A stretch of 64,000 bases of DNA. Origin: Candidatus Litorirhabdus singularis. GTDB lineage: Bacteria; Pseudomonadota; Gammaproteobacteria; Pseudomonadales; Halieaceae. Position 1 is the stretch's first letter. The number at the start of each line of letters is the position of its first letter. Below the pieces are notes generated by a model. That model made no database searches, had not been told where the DNA came from, and was given only the letters and a program-made list of their open reading frames with translations. Location of the stretch: the NCBI RefSeq assembly GCF_026262625.1, contig NZ_SHNN01000002.1, forward strand, positions 186,001 through 250,000, written 5' to 3'. This document shows positions 1 to 10,257 of this stretch, piece after piece. The position numbers and the translations under genes were made by a program.

Positions 1-753
1 GATCCGGTGGCCGTTGATAAAATGTTGTCCTGGAATTTGTTTGGTACTGAGGATTCGAAACTGGCCCGGGTTGCAGCCAGCGAGGTTCCGGAGGCAGCCC
101 CGGCCGACACCGATGGCATTGAAAAAAATGCCAAGGAGACACGCCTTAGTCTGCGCCTTCAGGGTCTGGCAACCTCGCCCGATCCCCGTTACGCACGCGC
201 GATCATCGAATACCAGGGGCGACAGGAGCAATACGCCATTGATGACAAGCTGCCGGTTTCCGGTCGGGTGACCTTGGCCAAAGTACTGCCAGATAGGGTG
301 GTGCTGAACAATAGCGGTAAATATGAATTGCTCCTGCTATTCAACGAGGCTGAATCGAGCGCGGCACTGGTGGCAGAACCGGCGGCGCCAGCGAAAAAGA
401 TGACGCGCCGACAGTCCAAAGACGTTGAGGAGCTGGCACAATCCTACCGAGAGCGTCTTTACAGTAACCCCCAGTCGCTGGCGGAAGTAGTGAAAATTTC
501 AGCCGTGCGGGACGAGGGACGTTTACAGGGTTATCGCGTCAGCGCCGGTAAAGATAAAGAGCAATTTGAAGCCCTGGGTTTCCAGCCCAATGATCTAGTA
601 ACTGCTGTTAATGGTATCGAGCTGGATGATCCTGGCAAAGCGATGGAGTTATACCGGGTTATGCGTAGTGCAAAGGAGGCCAGTTTTTCAATCAGGCGTG
701 GTGAAGAAGATGTTACCCTGAGCGTAGGGCTAGACGGGCAGGAGGCGCAGTGA
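1..753 (+). CDS. gspC: Type II secretion system protein C (GspC), 5' end outside the window
   Basis: Inner-membrane GspC links the secretin to the inner-membrane platform of the type II secretion system. The reading frame is open from base 1, so the gene starts upstream and the N-terminal membrane anchor is missing here. The visible part has the HR region (about residues 45-115 of the frame), a linker rich in Ala, Pro and Lys, and a C-terminal PDZ-like domain ending in the strands around FSIRRGEEDVTLSV. The stop codon overlaps the GTG start of gspD in a GTGA, so the two genes are translationally coupled. It is the first visible gene of a gspC-to-gspN operon. Assignment rests on the domain pattern and on its place before an unmistakable secretin gene. 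Confidence 0.9.
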   Translation, partial: DPVAVDKMLSWNLFGTEDSKLARVAASEVPEAAPADTDGIEKNAKETRLSLRLQGLATSPDPRYARAIIEYQGRQEQYAIDDKLPVSGRVTLAKVLPDRVVLNNSGKYELLLLFNEAESSAALVAEPAAPAKKMTRRQSKDVEELAQSYRERLYSNPQSLAEVVKISAVRDEGRLQGYRVSAGKDKEQFEALGFQPNDLVTAVNGIELDDPGKAMELYRVMRSAKEASFSIRRGEEDVTLSVGLDGQEAQ

Positions 754-2789
754 ACAGATCGAAGGCAGGATTCAGCGGACTATTGAGCAATACAGGCATT
801 GGCCTGTTGCAGGCGCTGCTGTTGGTCTTGTTGGGAGTCGGTGCTGCCAGTGCGCAGGACTGGACCGTTAACCTCAAAGAAACCGACATTCAAGAGTTGA
901 TCAAGTTTGTCTCTGAGGCAACTGACACCACCATTGTGGTGGATCCCAAGGTCAAGGGTAAGGTCAAGGTCGTTTCATCGCGGCCGGTATCCAAATCAGA
1001 ACTTTATGATTTATTTTTGTCAATTCTTGATGTGCACGGTTATACCGCTGTGCGCAGCGGTAATGTCGTGCGGGTCATTCCTTCCAAAGATGCTCGCTCT
1101 GCACCGGTACCGGTGCAGGACGGCGTGCTGAAGCAGAATGACGAGTACGTAACCCAGGTGATTCGGCTGGAGAACATATCGGCGGCCAAACTGATACCGG
1201 TGCTGCGCCCGCTCGTGCCACAGCAGGCACATATGGCAGCCTACGCGCCTTCCAACGCGATCATCATTTCTGATATCGCCGCCAATATAGAGCGTATCCG
1301 CAGCATTATCGAGCGCATGGATCAGGGCGCGGTGCAGCAGACCGAAATCATGCCGCTGGAGTTTGCTGTGGCAGATGATGTGGTGCGCATGCTGGAGGAG
1401 CTGAACAAGACCACCGCCAAGAAGAGTGGTGCACCGGAAGACGAGGTACTGTTAGTTGCCGATAAGCGGACTAACAGTGTATTGATTAGCGGTGACGAAT
1501 TGGAGCGAGCGCGAATGCGCAAGCTCATCAAACACCTAGACACACCTCTAGAGCAAAGCGGCAACGTCAAGGTGGTGTACCTCGAGTACGCCATGGCTGA
1601 AGACATCGCCATGGTGCTCACCAAGGTGATGCAAAATATCGGTAAACTTGAGGCCAGCGACAAGGCCAAACGTACCTCTGGCAATAACGCCACCATAGAG
1701 GCAGACGCGGGTACTAATGCCTTGATCATTACCGCCAATACCGATCAGATGCAGTCGATTGAAGCGGTTATTCGGCGACTCGATATTCGTCGCGCTCAGG
1801 TGTTGGTAGAAGCGATTATCGCTGAGATGGAATTGATTGATGGTCAGGATCTGGGGATTCAATGGCTGTTTCGCAGTGATAACGGCGCCTTTGGCTCAAA
1901 TGTAGTTGATGGCAGTAACCGCGCGCAGGGGATTGCGGACGGCTTGTTCCCGCCAGAAAATTTGCCCGAGGATGGCGGTGATTTCGACCGCGGTGGCCTG
2001 TTGTCGGCACTGGCAGGCACGCCGGGTACAACATTGGGCTGGGGGCAGCTGGACGACGCGCTTGATTTTGCGGTTATCCTTAACGCGCTCAAATCTGAAT
2101 CGAATGCGAATATCCTTTCCACGCCGAGTTTGCTGACGCTGGATAATCAGGAGGCGTATATAACAGTGGGTCAGGAAGTTCCGTTTGTGACCGGTTCGTT
2201 CACCGGCACTGGCGGCAGCAATACGCCCAATAACCCTTTTCAGACTATTCAGCGCGAAAACGTGGGTATTACGCTGACGGTCACACCGCATGTTAATGAG
2301 GGCGATTCAGTGGTGTTGGATATCGAGCAGGAAGTGTCCAGTCTGACCGGGGCATTGAGCTTGCTGGCCTCAGACATCATCACCAATGAGCGCAAGATTC
2401 AAACCAAGGTGTTGGCGGGCGACGGACGCACGGTAGTCCTGGGTGGACTGATCAAGGATGACGTGCAGGATGCCACCCAAAAAGTCCCGTTGCTGGGTGA
2501 CATCCCCTGGCTTGGGCGCTTGTTTCGATCAGACTCGGTCAGTGTGACCCGCTCCAATTTGCTGATTTTTATCAAGCCGACCATTATTCGTGATGAGGCA
2601 GCTTTGGAAGGAGCGACGGCGGCCAAGTACAGCTATATTCGCGGCCAGCAGCAGATGCGCATCGACTCTGGCATCGAGTTCCTTGATGAGTCAGAGATTC
2701 CGATCCTGCCGGAATGGGAAAGCCAGATTCAGCAGTTGGAGGAGATGAGCACATCTGCTGACGAGCCAGCGGCAGCGGAAGGGCCCTGA
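750..2789 (+). CDS. gspD: Type II secretion system secretin GspD
   Basis: Outer-membrane secretin through which folded exoproteins leave the cell. It has 679 residues, a normal length. A signal peptide occupies about residues 1-35, with likely cleavage after ASA before QDW. It is followed by the N0 domain, repeated N1-N3 domains (residues about 115-380) and a C-terminal secretin domain. The secretin domain contains [10 protein letters not shown], the Gly/Asn-rich gate segment and [10 protein letters not shown]. The start is a GTG inside the gspC stop (GTGA), and the stop TGA overlaps the gspE ATG by one base. No pilotin gene (gspS) is next to it. The tail after about residue 640 is acidic and could hold a pilotin-contact segment, but that is inference. 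Confidence 0.96.
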   Translation: MNRSKAGFSGLLSNTGIGLLQALLLVLLGVGAASAQDWTVNLKETDIQELIKFVSEATDTTIVVDPKVKGKVKVVSSRPVSKSELYDLFLSILDVHGYTAVRSGNVVRVIPSKDARSAPVPVQDGVLKQNDEYVTQVIRLENISAAKLIPVLRPLVPQQAHMAAYAPSNAIIISDIAANIERIRSIIERMDQGAVQQTEIMPLEFAVADDVVRMLEELNKTTAKKSGAPEDEVLLVADKRTNSVLISGDELERARMRKLIKHLDTPLEQSGNVKVVYLEYAMAEDIAMVLTKVMQNIGKLEASDKAKRTSGNNATIEADAGTNALIITANTDQMQSIEAVIRRLDIRRAQVLVEAIIAEMELIDGQDLGIQWLFRSDNGAFGSNVVDGSNRAQGIADGLFPPENLPEDGGDFDRGGLLSALAGTPGTTLGWGQLDDALDFAVILNALKSESNANILSTPSLLTLDNQEAYITVGQEVPFVTGSFTGTGGSNTPNNPFQTIQRENVGITLTVTPHVNEGDSVVLDIEQEVSSLTGALSLLASDIITNERKIQTKVLAGDGRTVVLGGLIKDDVQDATQKVPLLGDIPWLGRLFRSDSVSVTRSNLLIFIKPTIIRDEAALEGATAAKYSYIRGQQQMRIDSGIEFLDESEIPILPEWESQIQQLEEMSTSADEPAAAEGP

Positions 2790-4252
2790 TGGAAACCGCA
2801 GCGCGCAGCCTGCCGTTTACCTTCGCCCAGCAATATGGAGTGTTGTTGGAAGACGCCGCTACCCCGGTAGTGTTGCACCGTGATGATCTCCCTTTAACAG
2901 TACTGACTGAATTGCGCCGCTTTTTGGCGGGACCTTATACGCTCGAAAAAGTAGCCGATGGGGATTTTCAGAGACGCCTCACTCTGGCCTATCAGCGAGA
3001 TAATAACGAAGCGTCGCAGGTGGCAGAGGACCTGAGCGCTGATATTGATCTGTCGCGACTGGCTGAGGAAATACCGGAGCTGGGCGACCTTATGGACGCC
3101 GAGGATGACGCGCCGATTATTCGTCTGATCAATGCGGTGCTCTCACAGGCGGTGCGGGAAAAGGCCTCGGATATCCATATTGAAACCTTTGAAGAAAAAC
3201 TCTCAGTGCGTTATCGCATAGATGGGGTGCTGGCAGAGGTTTTGTCGCCGAAGCGGATGCTGGCACCGCTGCTGGTGTCGCGGCTGAAGGTGATGGCCAA
3301 GCTGGATATCGCTGAAAAGCGGGTACCTCAAGATGGCCGTATATCGGTGCGTATAGCCGGGCATGCGGTGGACATCAGGATGTCTACGATACCCTCGGCG
3401 CACGGTGAGCGCGTGGTGCTGCGGTTATTGGATAAGCAGGCGGGGCAGTTGCATCTGGAACAGCTGCATATGAACGAATCGGTCCTGGCCGGCTATTGCC
3501 GCGGGCTAGCTACGCCACATGGGATTATTCTGGTGACGGGCCCAACCGGCTCGGGCAAAACTACGACGCTTTATGCGGGGCTCACGCACATTAATGAGGC
3601 CAGCCGTAATATCCTCACGATTGAGGACCCGGTTGAATATATGTTGCCCGGGATCGGTCAAACTCAGGTGAACACTAAGGTCGAGATGACGTTTGCCCGA
3701 GGTTTGCGTGCGATATTGCGGCAAGACCCTGACGTAGTCATGGTCGGGGAGATCCGCGATCTGGAGACCGCAGAGATAGCGGTACAGGCGTCGCTTACCG
3801 GTCACTTGGTGCTATCAACGCTACACACCAACACTGCGATTGGCGCGGTCACGCGCTTGCAGGATATGGGTATTGAGCCTTTTCTACTGTCTTCCAGTTT
3901 GATTGGCGTGATGGCGCAACGCCTGGTACGACTGTTGTGCACTGAATGTCGTGAACCGCGCCAGGCGACCGCAGTCGAGGCCGCCTGGCTAGGTGAAACG
4001 CAGGCGGAAATCTATCGCCCGGTAGGCTGTGAGCATTGCAAGGATTCCGGCTATAAAGGCCGCACCGGTATCTATGAACTGATAGAAGTGACCGATGCAC
4101 TGCGTGCCATGATCCACAGTGGCGCCAGCGAAACGGCGATGATTGAGCAGGCGCGCAAAGAATCACCTGGCATACTCCAAGATGGTCAGCGCCGGGTGCT
4201 GAGCGGAGAAACCAGTATGGAAGAGGTCATGCGGGTGACCTCGGCGGCGTAA
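2789..4252 (+). CDS. gspE: Type II secretion system ATPase GspE
   Basis: Cytoplasmic hexameric ATPase that powers pseudopilus assembly. Visible motifs are Walker A GPTGSGKT at residues 251-258, the Asp-box/Walker B region around [12 protein letters not shown] (about 314-325), and the His-box segment [13 protein letters not shown]. Two CxxC pairs (C384/C387 and C414/C417) form the zinc-binding four-cysteine element typical of GspE. The 487-residue length fits the family. The N-terminal N1E-like region, which binds GspL, is present. It shares one base with the gspD stop and is followed after six bases by gspF. Confidence 0.96.
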   Translation: METAARSLPFTFAQQYGVLLEDAATPVVLHRDDLPLTVLTELRRFLAGPYTLEKVADGDFQRRLTLAYQRDNNEASQVAEDLSADIDLSRLAEEIPELGDLMDAEDDAPIIRLINAVLSQAVREKASDIHIETFEEKLSVRYRIDGVLAEVLSPKRMLAPLLVSRLKVMAKLDIAEKRVPQDGRISVRIAGHAVDIRMSTIPSAHGERVVLRLLDKQAGQLHLEQLHMNESVLAGYCRGLATPHGIILVTGPTGSGKTTTLYAGLTHINEASRNILTIEDPVEYMLPGIGQTQVNTKVEMTFARGLRAILRQDPDVVMVGEIRDLETAEIAVQASLTGHLVLSTLHTNTAIGAVTRLQDMGIEPFLLSSSLIGVMAQRLVRLLCTECREPRQATAVEAAWLGETQAEIYRPVGCEHCKDSGYKGRTGIYELIEVTDALRAMIHSGASETAMIEQARKESPGILQDGQRRVLSGETSMEEVMRVTSAA

Positions 4253-4258
4253 GCGGTT

Positions 4259-5470
4259 ATGACTGCGTATCGCTACCGAGCTCTTAATGCTACTGGCAAG
4301 CTGGTTAAAGGCGTATTGGAGGGGGACTCTGAGCGCCAGATAAGGGCCAATCTGCGCGGTCAGCAATTGCGCCCGGTGGAAGTCGCTGAAGCAACACAGG
4401 CAGCGCGGCCTGGCATAGACCGGTTTCTGGCAGCCCGCGTCAGCACATCCGATCTGGCTCTGATTACACGTCAGTTATCGACCCTGGTCTTATCCAATCT
4501 GCCGTTGGATGAATGCCTGCAGGCAGTGGCAGAGCAGACCCGTAAAAGTCGTATAAAAGGCGTTTTGTTGCAGGTTCGTTCGCGGGTTGCGGAGGGGCAT
4601 ACGCTGGCTTATGCGATGGGCGAGTTCCCGCGCATTTTTAATGAAATGTATCGCGCCATGGTCACGGCGGGCGAGGCCGCTGGTTTTCTGGGCCCTGTGT
4701 TAGAACAGTTGGCGGACTACGGAGAGCAGCGCCAGTACACCCAGCAGAAGCTTAAAATGGCCATGATTTACCCGTTTATCCTGTTGGGTGTGGCCATTAC
4801 TGTGGTGGTCGCGCTGATGGTTTTTGTGGTCCCCGAGTTGATTGGCATTTTCGCGCACACAAATGCCGAGTTACCGTTGTTGACGCGTATTCTGATCGCC
4901 ACCAGTGACTTCATACGAGATTTTGGTCTCTGGGTATTGGTAGGAGTGGTGGTAACCGGGGTCGTGATTCAGCAGCTGTTGCGTAATCCCCAGCGTCGGC
5001 GCCGTTGGCATCTTACGCTACTTTATATACCGGGTATTTCCGGCTTACTGAAAGCTCTGGATACGGCACGCTTTGCCTCGACGCTGAGTATTTTGATGGC
5101 TTCCGGGGTGCCGCTGCTGGAGTCTTTACGGATTGCCGGTGCGGTGCTCACCAATTTGATTCTGCGTGAATCCAGTGTCAATGTGGCAGAACGGGTACAG
5201 GAGGGTTCCAGCTTGCATAGAGCGTTGCAGCAGAGCGGTCACTTTCCACCGATGATGGTGCATATGGTGGCTAGCGGCGAGGCCAGTGGTGAACTGGAGA
5301 ACATGCTGGAGCGCTCGGCGATGAACCAGGAACGCGAGCTGGAAACCGCGCTAGGTACCATGATGGCCTTGTTTGAGCCGCTGATGGTGATTTTCATGGG
5401 AGTAATGGTGCTGCTGGTTGTGCTGGCTGTATTACTGCCGATTTTCCAATTGAATACGATGGTGAACTGA
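4259..5470 (+). CDS. gspF: Type II secretion system inner-membrane platform protein GspF
   Basis: Polytopic platform protein that couples GspE to pseudopilin polymerisation. The 403 residues show the duplicated GspF/PilC domain: first copy about residues 70-190, second about 270-395. Three hydrophobic segments are visible, near 170-190, 220-240 and 375-395. Conserved pieces include the N-terminal start MTAYRYRALNATGK, the segment AMGEFPRIFNEMYRAMVTAGE, and the second-copy equivalent FPPMMVHMVASGEASGELE. The gene ends directly before gspG, whose ATG follows the TGA without a gap. High certainty from sequence and operon position. Confidence 0.96.
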   Translation: MTAYRYRALNATGKLVKGVLEGDSERQIRANLRGQQLRPVEVAEATQAARPGIDRFLAARVSTSDLALITRQLSTLVLSNLPLDECLQAVAEQTRKSRIKGVLLQVRSRVAEGHTLAYAMGEFPRIFNEMYRAMVTAGEAAGFLGPVLEQLADYGEQRQYTQQKLKMAMIYPFILLGVAITVVVALMVFVVPELIGIFAHTNAELPLLTRILIATSDFIRDFGLWVLVGVVVTGVVIQQLLRNPQRRRRWHLTLLYIPGISGLLKALDTARFASTLSILMASGVPLLESLRIAGAVLTNLILRESSVNVAERVQEGSSLHRALQQSGHFPPMMVHMVASGEASGELENMLERSAMNQERELETALGTMMALFEPLMVIFMGVMVLLVVLAVLLPIFQLNTMVN

Positions 5471-5905
5471 ATGTACAAGCAACGTGGCTTTAGTCTGGTC
5501 GAGATTCTGGTAGTACTGGTTATTCTTGGGCTACTGGTGAGTGTGGTTGCACCAACTGTGCTGAATCAGGCGGATGATGCGCGGATCAAAAAGGTCTATG
5601 CTGATTTTGCGAATATACAGACCGCGCTCAAGCTATACCGGCTCGATAATTTTGTTTACCCAACCTCAGAGCAGGGGCTGGAAGCGCTGGTGGAGCGTTC
5701 TTCGCTGGATCCGGAGCCGCGCAATTTCAAGACCGGCGGCTATCTGGAGCGGATACCGTTCGATCCCTGGGGGCGTCCTTATCTGTATCTGAGCCCCGGC
5801 GAGAACGGCGACTTTGACCTCTACTCATTGGGTGCCGATGGTCTTGCCGGTGGCAATGATCAAAACGGAGACCTGGGCAACTGGGATGACGGCGAAGCAA
5901 ACTAG
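5471..5905 (+). CDS. gspG: Major pseudopilin GspG
   Basis: Main subunit of the T2SS pseudopilus. The prepilin peptidase site is MYKQRG/FSLVEI, with Gly6 before Phe7 and the required Glu at +5 (residue 11), followed by a hydrophobic helix. The C-terminal globular part has the GspG pattern, including YPTSEQGLEAL, IPFDPWGRPYLY and the calcium-site-like end with DLYSLGADG and Asp/Asn-rich NDQNGDLGNWDD. At 144 residues it is typical in size. The last 20 bases overlap the start of gspH. The processing enzyme (GspO/PilD) is not encoded in this window. Confidence 0.96.
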   Translation: MYKQRGFSLVEILVVLVILGLLVSVVAPTVLNQADDARIKKVYADFANIQTALKLYRLDNFVYPTSEQGLEALVERSSLDPEPRNFKTGGYLERIPFDPWGRPYLYLSPGENGDFDLYSLGADGLAGGNDQNGDLGNWDDGEAN

Positions 5906-6482
5906 CCACGCTGGCTTCAGCTTATTGGAGCTGCTGCTGGTCCTGGTGATCGTGGGGATGATCGCAACTATTGCGGGCGTCTCGGTATCTTCGGGTAGTC
6001 GCTCGCAGCAGCTTGCCGGTAGCGTTAGAATCTTTGCCGATATCGCTGCCTATGCGATGGATGAAGCCCAGCTGACAGGCCGCGATCATGGCTTACTCAT
6101 TCGTCAGCGGCAGGGGCAACGTAGCTTGGCCTACAGTTACGAGTGGCTGCAGCGCGGCGATAACGGCTGGATTCCAGCGCAAACCGATGTGGATATTTAC
6201 CAAGCAAGGGATTTTCCCGCCGGGCTTGAAGTGCTGTTGGATGTGGAAGAGCTGCCAGCCAACGCCCGTTATGAACAGACGGATAGCGATACGGAGGAAG
6301 GTGAAGATAAGCCGGTTGAGCCACAGGTTATCTTTTACAGCAGTGGGGAAACGACCCCCGGCACACTGACGCTGCGTGATGCTGACAGCGGCGACATTAT
6401 GTGGCTGTTGGATTGGGACCTGCTGGGACGCTTTGAGCTGAAGCAGCGAGGTTTGGCAGATGATGAAACCCCGCGCGGCTGA
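5886..6482 (+). CDS. gspH: Minor pseudopilin GspH
   Basis: Minor pseudopilin in the pseudopilus tip region. I place the start at the ATG that gives a short leader MTAKQTSHAG/FSLLEL, with Gly10 before Phe11 and Glu at +5. The frame is open further upstream, but those codons lie inside gspG and would give an implausibly long leader. The protein is 198 residues. It carries an acidic insert (around ...SDTEEGEDKPVEP...) before the last strands, which is longer than I would expect. It overlaps gspG by 20 bases and gspI by 23 bases. The pseudopilin call is firm from the N-terminus; the H assignment comes mainly from gene order. Confidence 0.9.
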   Translation: MTAKQTSHAGFSLLELLLVLVIVGMIATIAGVSVSSGSRSQQLAGSVRIFADIAAYAMDEAQLTGRDHGLLIRQRQGQRSLAYSYEWLQRGDNGWIPAQTDVDIYQARDFPAGLEVLLDVEELPANARYEQTDSDTEEGEDKPVEPQVIFYSSGETTPGTLTLRDADSGDIMWLLDWDLLGRFELKQRGLADDETPRG

Positions 6483-6909
6483 ACGCGGCTTTACCCTGGT
6501 AGAGGTGATGGTGGCGCTGATAATCGCAGCGGTGCTATTGCCGACTTTGTTGATGGCCTATGGGTCGCAGGCCGACGGTATCGGTTACCTGCGCGAGAAA
6601 TCGGTGGCGCAGTGGGTGGCCGCTAATAAAATGACAGAGATGCGTATACAGCTGCGTCGCACTGGGCAAATTTTTAGCGGTAAGCGTGAAGGCGTGGACG
6701 AAATGTCCGGACGCGAGTGGTCATGGGAAATGACCAGCGAGACCACCACGGTGGAAAAGTTTATGCGCATTAGCGTTGCAGTATTCGGTGCTAGTGCCGA
6801 CGGCAATGCTGACCCTCTATACACACTAGTAGGTTATCTGACTCTGCCTACGGCGCAAACAGCTGGCGCTGGCGGGGGTAACGAGGGAGGTGAGGGAGAT
6901 GAGGGCTGA
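6460..6909 (+). CDS. gspI: Minor pseudopilin GspI
   Basis: Minor pseudopilin of the GspI-J-K tip complex. The leader and methylation site are MMKPRAAERG/FTLVEV (Gly10, Phe11, Glu15), followed by a hydrophobic helix and the GspI-like segment VAQWVAANKMTEMRI. The 149-residue length is normal. The tail is low-complexity Gly/Glu-rich. Two ATG codons lie in tandem at the start; either gives a functional leader. It overlaps both gspH and gspJ, consistent with tight translational coupling. Confidence 0.92.
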   Translation: MMKPRAAERGFTLVEVMVALIIAAVLLPTLLMAYGSQADGIGYLREKSVAQWVAANKMTEMRIQLRRTGQIFSGKREGVDEMSGREWSWEMTSETTTVEKFMRISVAVFGASADGNADPLYTLVGYLTLPTAQTAGAGGGNEGGEGDEG

Positions 6910-7540
6910 TTCCTCGCCGGGTTTTACCCTGATTGAGGTGCTAATTGCTATGGGGGCGACGCTACTCATCGTGAGTGTGGCGTTTGCCACGTTTACCAAC
7001 CTGCTTAGCGGTATAGAAACTCTGCGTAGCAGTGGTGGGCAGGCGACCGAACTGAATCGCACCTGGATGCTGTTGGGTCGCGACCTGCGACAATTTGTCA
7101 ATCGCCCGGTGCGAGACGAATTCGGGACGCTGGAGTCAGCCATGATTGGCGGAGAGTTGGCCGATAACAGTCTCAGTTTTACCCGGATTGGTTGGCACAA
7201 CCCCAATGCGCAGCCGCGCAGTCATTTGCAGCGCGTCAGGTACGAGCTGGAAGAAAATATTTTATGGCGGGTGAGCTATGTGGTGCTCGACCGAACCGAT
7301 AGTAATGAACCGGCCCGGGTTGAATTACTCAGCGGGGTAGAGCGCTTTGAAGTCGCCTTTCTGGGCCCGGAGCAGGAGTTGCGCGAAGGTGATTTCGACA
7401 GTCGCGATTGGCCGCGCAACTGGGCCCTGGATCCTTTGGAGCAGGGTGTGCTGCCGCCGCCAGAGGCTGTTGAAATAGTCATAGAGCTGGCAGGCATGGG
7501 TGAACTGCGGCGACTGTATGAGTTACCTGAGAGTGAGTAA
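6899..7540 (+). CDS. gspJ: Minor pseudopilin GspJ
   Basis: Minor pseudopilin of the tip complex. I prefer the ATG at 6899 over the in-frame GTG at 6890. A purine-rich GGGAGGTGAGGGAG lies directly before the ATG, and it gives the short leader MRADSSPG/FTLIEV (Gly8, Phe9, Glu13). The globular region has the GspJ features: a DLRQFVNRPVRDE stretch and a later VVLDRTD...LLSGVERFEV segment. The gene overlaps gspI by 11 bases, and its 3' end overlaps alternative upstream starts of gspK. Confidence 0.93.
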   Translation: MRADSSPGFTLIEVLIAMGATLLIVSVAFATFTNLLSGIETLRSSGGQATELNRTWMLLGRDLRQFVNRPVRDEFGTLESAMIGGELADNSLSFTRIGWHNPNAQPRSHLQRVRYELEENILWRVSYVVLDRTDSNEPARVELLSGVERFEVAFLGPEQELREGDFDSRDWPRNWALDPLEQGVLPPPEAVEIVIELAGMGELRRLYELPESE

Positions 7541-7553
7541 GCGAGTGCGCCTT

Positions 7554-8558
7554 ATGCAGCGCGCCGGTCCACGTTGGCGTCAGCGTGGCAGTGCACTGGT
7601 GGTTACGCTGCTGGTGTTTGCCATTGGTATGGCGCTGGTGGTGCCCATGTACAGTGAATATACCCTGCTGCTGAAGCGTCATTCCAACAGTTACATAGCG
7701 GAGCAGGGTTACGCCTATTTACGCGGCGGTGAAGAATTGGCTGCCATGTTATTGCTGCGTGATACTGAGGAAGATACGGCGCGAAATCTAGTGCGCGATG
7801 ACCTGTCTGAGGACTGGGCGCAGCAGGTACCACCCTATGCACTGGATGACGGCGGTTGGCTGGCGGGTAAGCTTGAGGATCTGCAAGGTCGATTTAATCT
7901 TAATAGCCTGTCTGGGCAGGCGACAGAAACCGAGCGCTTTACCGTGCCGCAGCAGCAGTTTATTCGATTACTACAGGCACTTGAGGGCCCTGAATTGCAA
8001 TTGCAGGACGCGATAGCGATTACCCACGCCGTTGCAGACTGGATAGATGTAGACGCTAATCCGCGTGAATATGGCGCTGAGGATGACTACTATTACGATG
8101 CGACGCCGCCGTATCGAGCCGCCAATCGAGCGTTGGTCAGTGTCAGCGAGCTACGTGCTATAGCCAATGTTACGCCAGAAATATTCCGCGCCCTGCAGCC
8201 GCTGGTAACGGTCTGGACTGCTGATCAGAAGATCAATATCCATACTGCACCCCTGGGGGTTTTACGGTCGATCAACAGTGATGGCGATTTGAGTCCATTG
8301 ACTCTGGAAGATGGTGAGCAGCTGATTGAGTTACGCGGCCCGGCAGGGTTTGCGGGTTTGACTGAATTTCTGTCCAGCCCAGTGTTGTTAGATCGCACAA
8401 TTTCACCGGGCCTGCGCGCCAGTCTCAGCGAATCGAGTAATTACTTTTTATTCGAGGCCGAAGTCGATGTTGCCGATCGCATATCACGCTTGTACAGTGT
8501 GCTGCATCGGCAGAATAATAGTGTTACTACTCTGGTGCGCGCCAGTGGTAGCTTGTAA
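7554..8558 (+). CDS. gspK: Minor pseudopilin GspK
   Basis: Large pseudopilin that caps the pseudopilus. The leader is MQRAGPRWRQRG/SALVVTLLV. As usual for GspK, the residue at +5 is not Glu. The body contains LEDLQGRFNLNSL, an ITHAVADWIDVDANPREYGAEDDYY stretch with the Ca-site acidic residues, and INIHTAPLGVLRSI. The frame is open upstream with possible starts at 7518 (ATG) and 7500 (GTG), both inside gspJ. I chose 7554 because it gives a 12-residue leader instead of 24 or 30. From this start the product is 334 residues. Confidence 0.92.
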   Translation: MQRAGPRWRQRGSALVVTLLVFAIGMALVVPMYSEYTLLLKRHSNSYIAEQGYAYLRGGEELAAMLLLRDTEEDTARNLVRDDLSEDWAQQVPPYALDDGGWLAGKLEDLQGRFNLNSLSGQATETERFTVPQQQFIRLLQALEGPELQLQDAIAITHAVADWIDVDANPREYGAEDDYYYDATPPYRAANRALVSVSELRAIANVTPEIFRALQPLVTVWTADQKINIHTAPLGVLRSINSDGDLSPLTLEDGEQLIELRGPAGFAGLTEFLSSPVLLDRTISPGLRASLSESSNYFLFEAEVDVADRISRLYSVLHRQNNSVTTLVRASGSL

Positions 8559-8592
8559 TAGTGATGCCTTGTAAAAACAGCGGAGAGAATAA

Positions 8593-9786
8593 GTGCGCGA
8601 TAGTGCGGTAGTCAGGATTATTGACGATGAGCTGTTTTGGTATCCGCCTGGCGCTAATGCGGAGCCGCGGCCGCTGTCTGATGAGTCGCAGGCGCAGCAG
8701 TTGCGGCTGGTACTGCAGGGTAAACGTGCTCCGGTGATTTTTGCAGTGCCGGGTGGTGATTTGTGTCTCCGTGAATTCCATTTCACGGCAGCAGAGCGGC
8801 GCCATATCCGCAAATCACTGCCATTTTTGCTGGAAGCCGAATTTGCCAATGATGCCGAAGACCTGCACGTCGCTGCACAGCCTGTGGCAAAGCTTAGCCT
8901 GGCGGTAGCCAGTTGTGCGCATCGCTGCATGCAAGACTGGTTGGAGCGTCTACAAGCTTTTGCTGGCATTACCCAATGGCAGCCGGAGCCCCTGTTATTG
9001 CCCTGGCGTGAAGGCGAGGTCACGGTGGTCAATGAAGGCCATATGGCCATTGTGCGCAGCGGTCACTGTACCGGCTTCAGCGTAGAGCCAGAGATGCTGG
9101 CGACAATGTTGGCAGCGCTGCCGCAAGAGACCGTAACGGCCGTCATTATTTATGGACAGGATCAGCAGGGTGACACCGAGCTGATCCCGGTTGAATTGCG
9201 TGAAAAGGTGCAATGGCGCAAAGGTGGCTTCGCTGCCGCGCTGATGTTGAGCGGCGATGTTTCGCCACGGCTCAATTTACGCCAGCAGGAATACGGTATT
9301 AGCTTGCCGCTCAGGCAGTGGTGGCAACAGTGGCGATGGCCGGTCATTTTATTGGGCAGTGCGTTTAGCCTGCAAGTTGCGGCCAGCTATGTAGATTACT
9401 CTCAGCTGGAAGCCGAGAATCTCAAACTTCGCGGACAAATTCAGTCAGCCTATCGCGACGTTAACCCCCGAGGTGCCATTGTAGACCCAGAGAAACAGCT
9501 TAACCGTCAGCTTACGGAGCTGCGCGGTAGCGGCGGCAGTAGTAATTTTGTCAGCCTGCTGGAGTCTGTGGGCGCGGTGATTCAGTCGCAGCAGGGCACT
9601 CAGCTAGCAACGATTAACTACAGCAGTAAGCTGGGTGAGGTTCGTGTCACCTTGCTGGCGCCTGACTTTAAGGCGGTTGAGAGCGTCCGCAGTCAGTTAG
9701 CCAGTGCCGGTCTTGAGGCCGAGATGGAAAATAGTAATGCTCAGGGCGAGCAAGTACGGGCGCGCCTGCGCGTGGGGAGGAAATAG
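8593..9786 (+). CDS. gspL: Type II secretion system protein GspL
   Basis: Bitopic inner-membrane protein that recruits GspE. The first 240 or so residues form the cytoplasmic actin-like domain, with strands such as VIFAVPGGDLCLREF followed by the segment HIRKSLPFLLEAEFANDAED, typical of GspL. A single hydrophobic segment sits near residues 252-272, and the remainder is the periplasmic ferredoxin-like domain. The start is GTG, preceded by a CGGAGAG ribosome-binding site. A 34-base gap separates it from gspK. The 397-residue length is normal. Confidence 0.93.
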   Translation: MRDSAVVRIIDDELFWYPPGANAEPRPLSDESQAQQLRLVLQGKRAPVIFAVPGGDLCLREFHFTAAERRHIRKSLPFLLEAEFANDAEDLHVAAQPVAKLSLAVASCAHRCMQDWLERLQAFAGITQWQPEPLLLPWREGEVTVVNEGHMAIVRSGHCTGFSVEPEMLATMLAALPQETVTAVIIYGQDQQGDTELIPVELREKVQWRKGGFAAALMLSGDVSPRLNLRQQEYGISLPLRQWWQQWRWPVILLGSAFSLQVAASYVDYSQLEAENLKLRGQIQSAYRDVNPRGAIVDPEKQLNRQLTELRGSGGSSNFVSLLESVGAVIQSQQGTQLATINYSSKLGEVRVTLLAPDFKAVESVRSQLASAGLEAEMENSNAQGEQVRARLRVGRK

Positions 9787-9787
9787 A

Positions 9788-10255
9788 GTGGAGCAGTGGC
9801 TGCGTCAGTTTAATGTGCGTGAGCAAATGGCTCTGTTGGCTTGTGCTGTAGCATTGGCGCTGTATCTGCTTTATGTGGCCATATGGAATCCGGTGCAGAC
9901 TATGCGTGCCGATATGAGCCAGCAAAACTCCCGGATCAGTGAGTCGTTGCAGCGGGTACAAGGCCTGGCTGGAGAGCTACAGAGGTTGCGCAGCAGCGGC
10001 GCTCCCTCCCGCGCTAGCAATTTGAATCAAGTGATCAACAGCTCCACCGCCAAGCAGGGCATAGCGCCTACCCGCATTCAGCCCAGCGCCTCCGGTGACA
10101 TCCAGATTCGGTTTGAGGATGTGCAGTTTGCAGGCCTGTTGCGGTGGATGCATCAACTCGAGTTCGAGGAAGGGCTGGCGATTCGCGAAGTATCTATCAA
10201 TCAAGGTGCGCGTGGTGGTCTAGTCAACGCCAGTATCAGGGTCGGGAAAAGCTGA
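9788..10255 (+). CDS. gspM: Type II secretion system protein GspM
   Basis: Small bitopic partner of GspL. The likely start is the GTG directly after the gspL stop. It gives MEQWLRQFNVREQMALLACAV, a short cytoplasmic N-terminus and then one membrane helix (about residues 15-35). A coiled-coil-prone stretch and a C-terminal ferredoxin-like domain follow. A GGGGAGGAAATAGAG sequence precedes the start. Earlier in-frame starts would lie inside gspL. The protein is 155 residues. Sequence conservation in this family is low, so the call leans on topology and gene order. Confidence 0.9.
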   Translation: MEQWLRQFNVREQMALLACAVALALYLLYVAIWNPVQTMRADMSQQNSRISESLQRVQGLAGELQRLRSSGAPSRASNLNQVINSSTAKQGIAPTRIQPSASGDIQIRFEDVQFAGLLRWMHQLEFEEGLAIREVSINQGARGGLVNASIRVGKS

Positions 10256-10257
10256 CC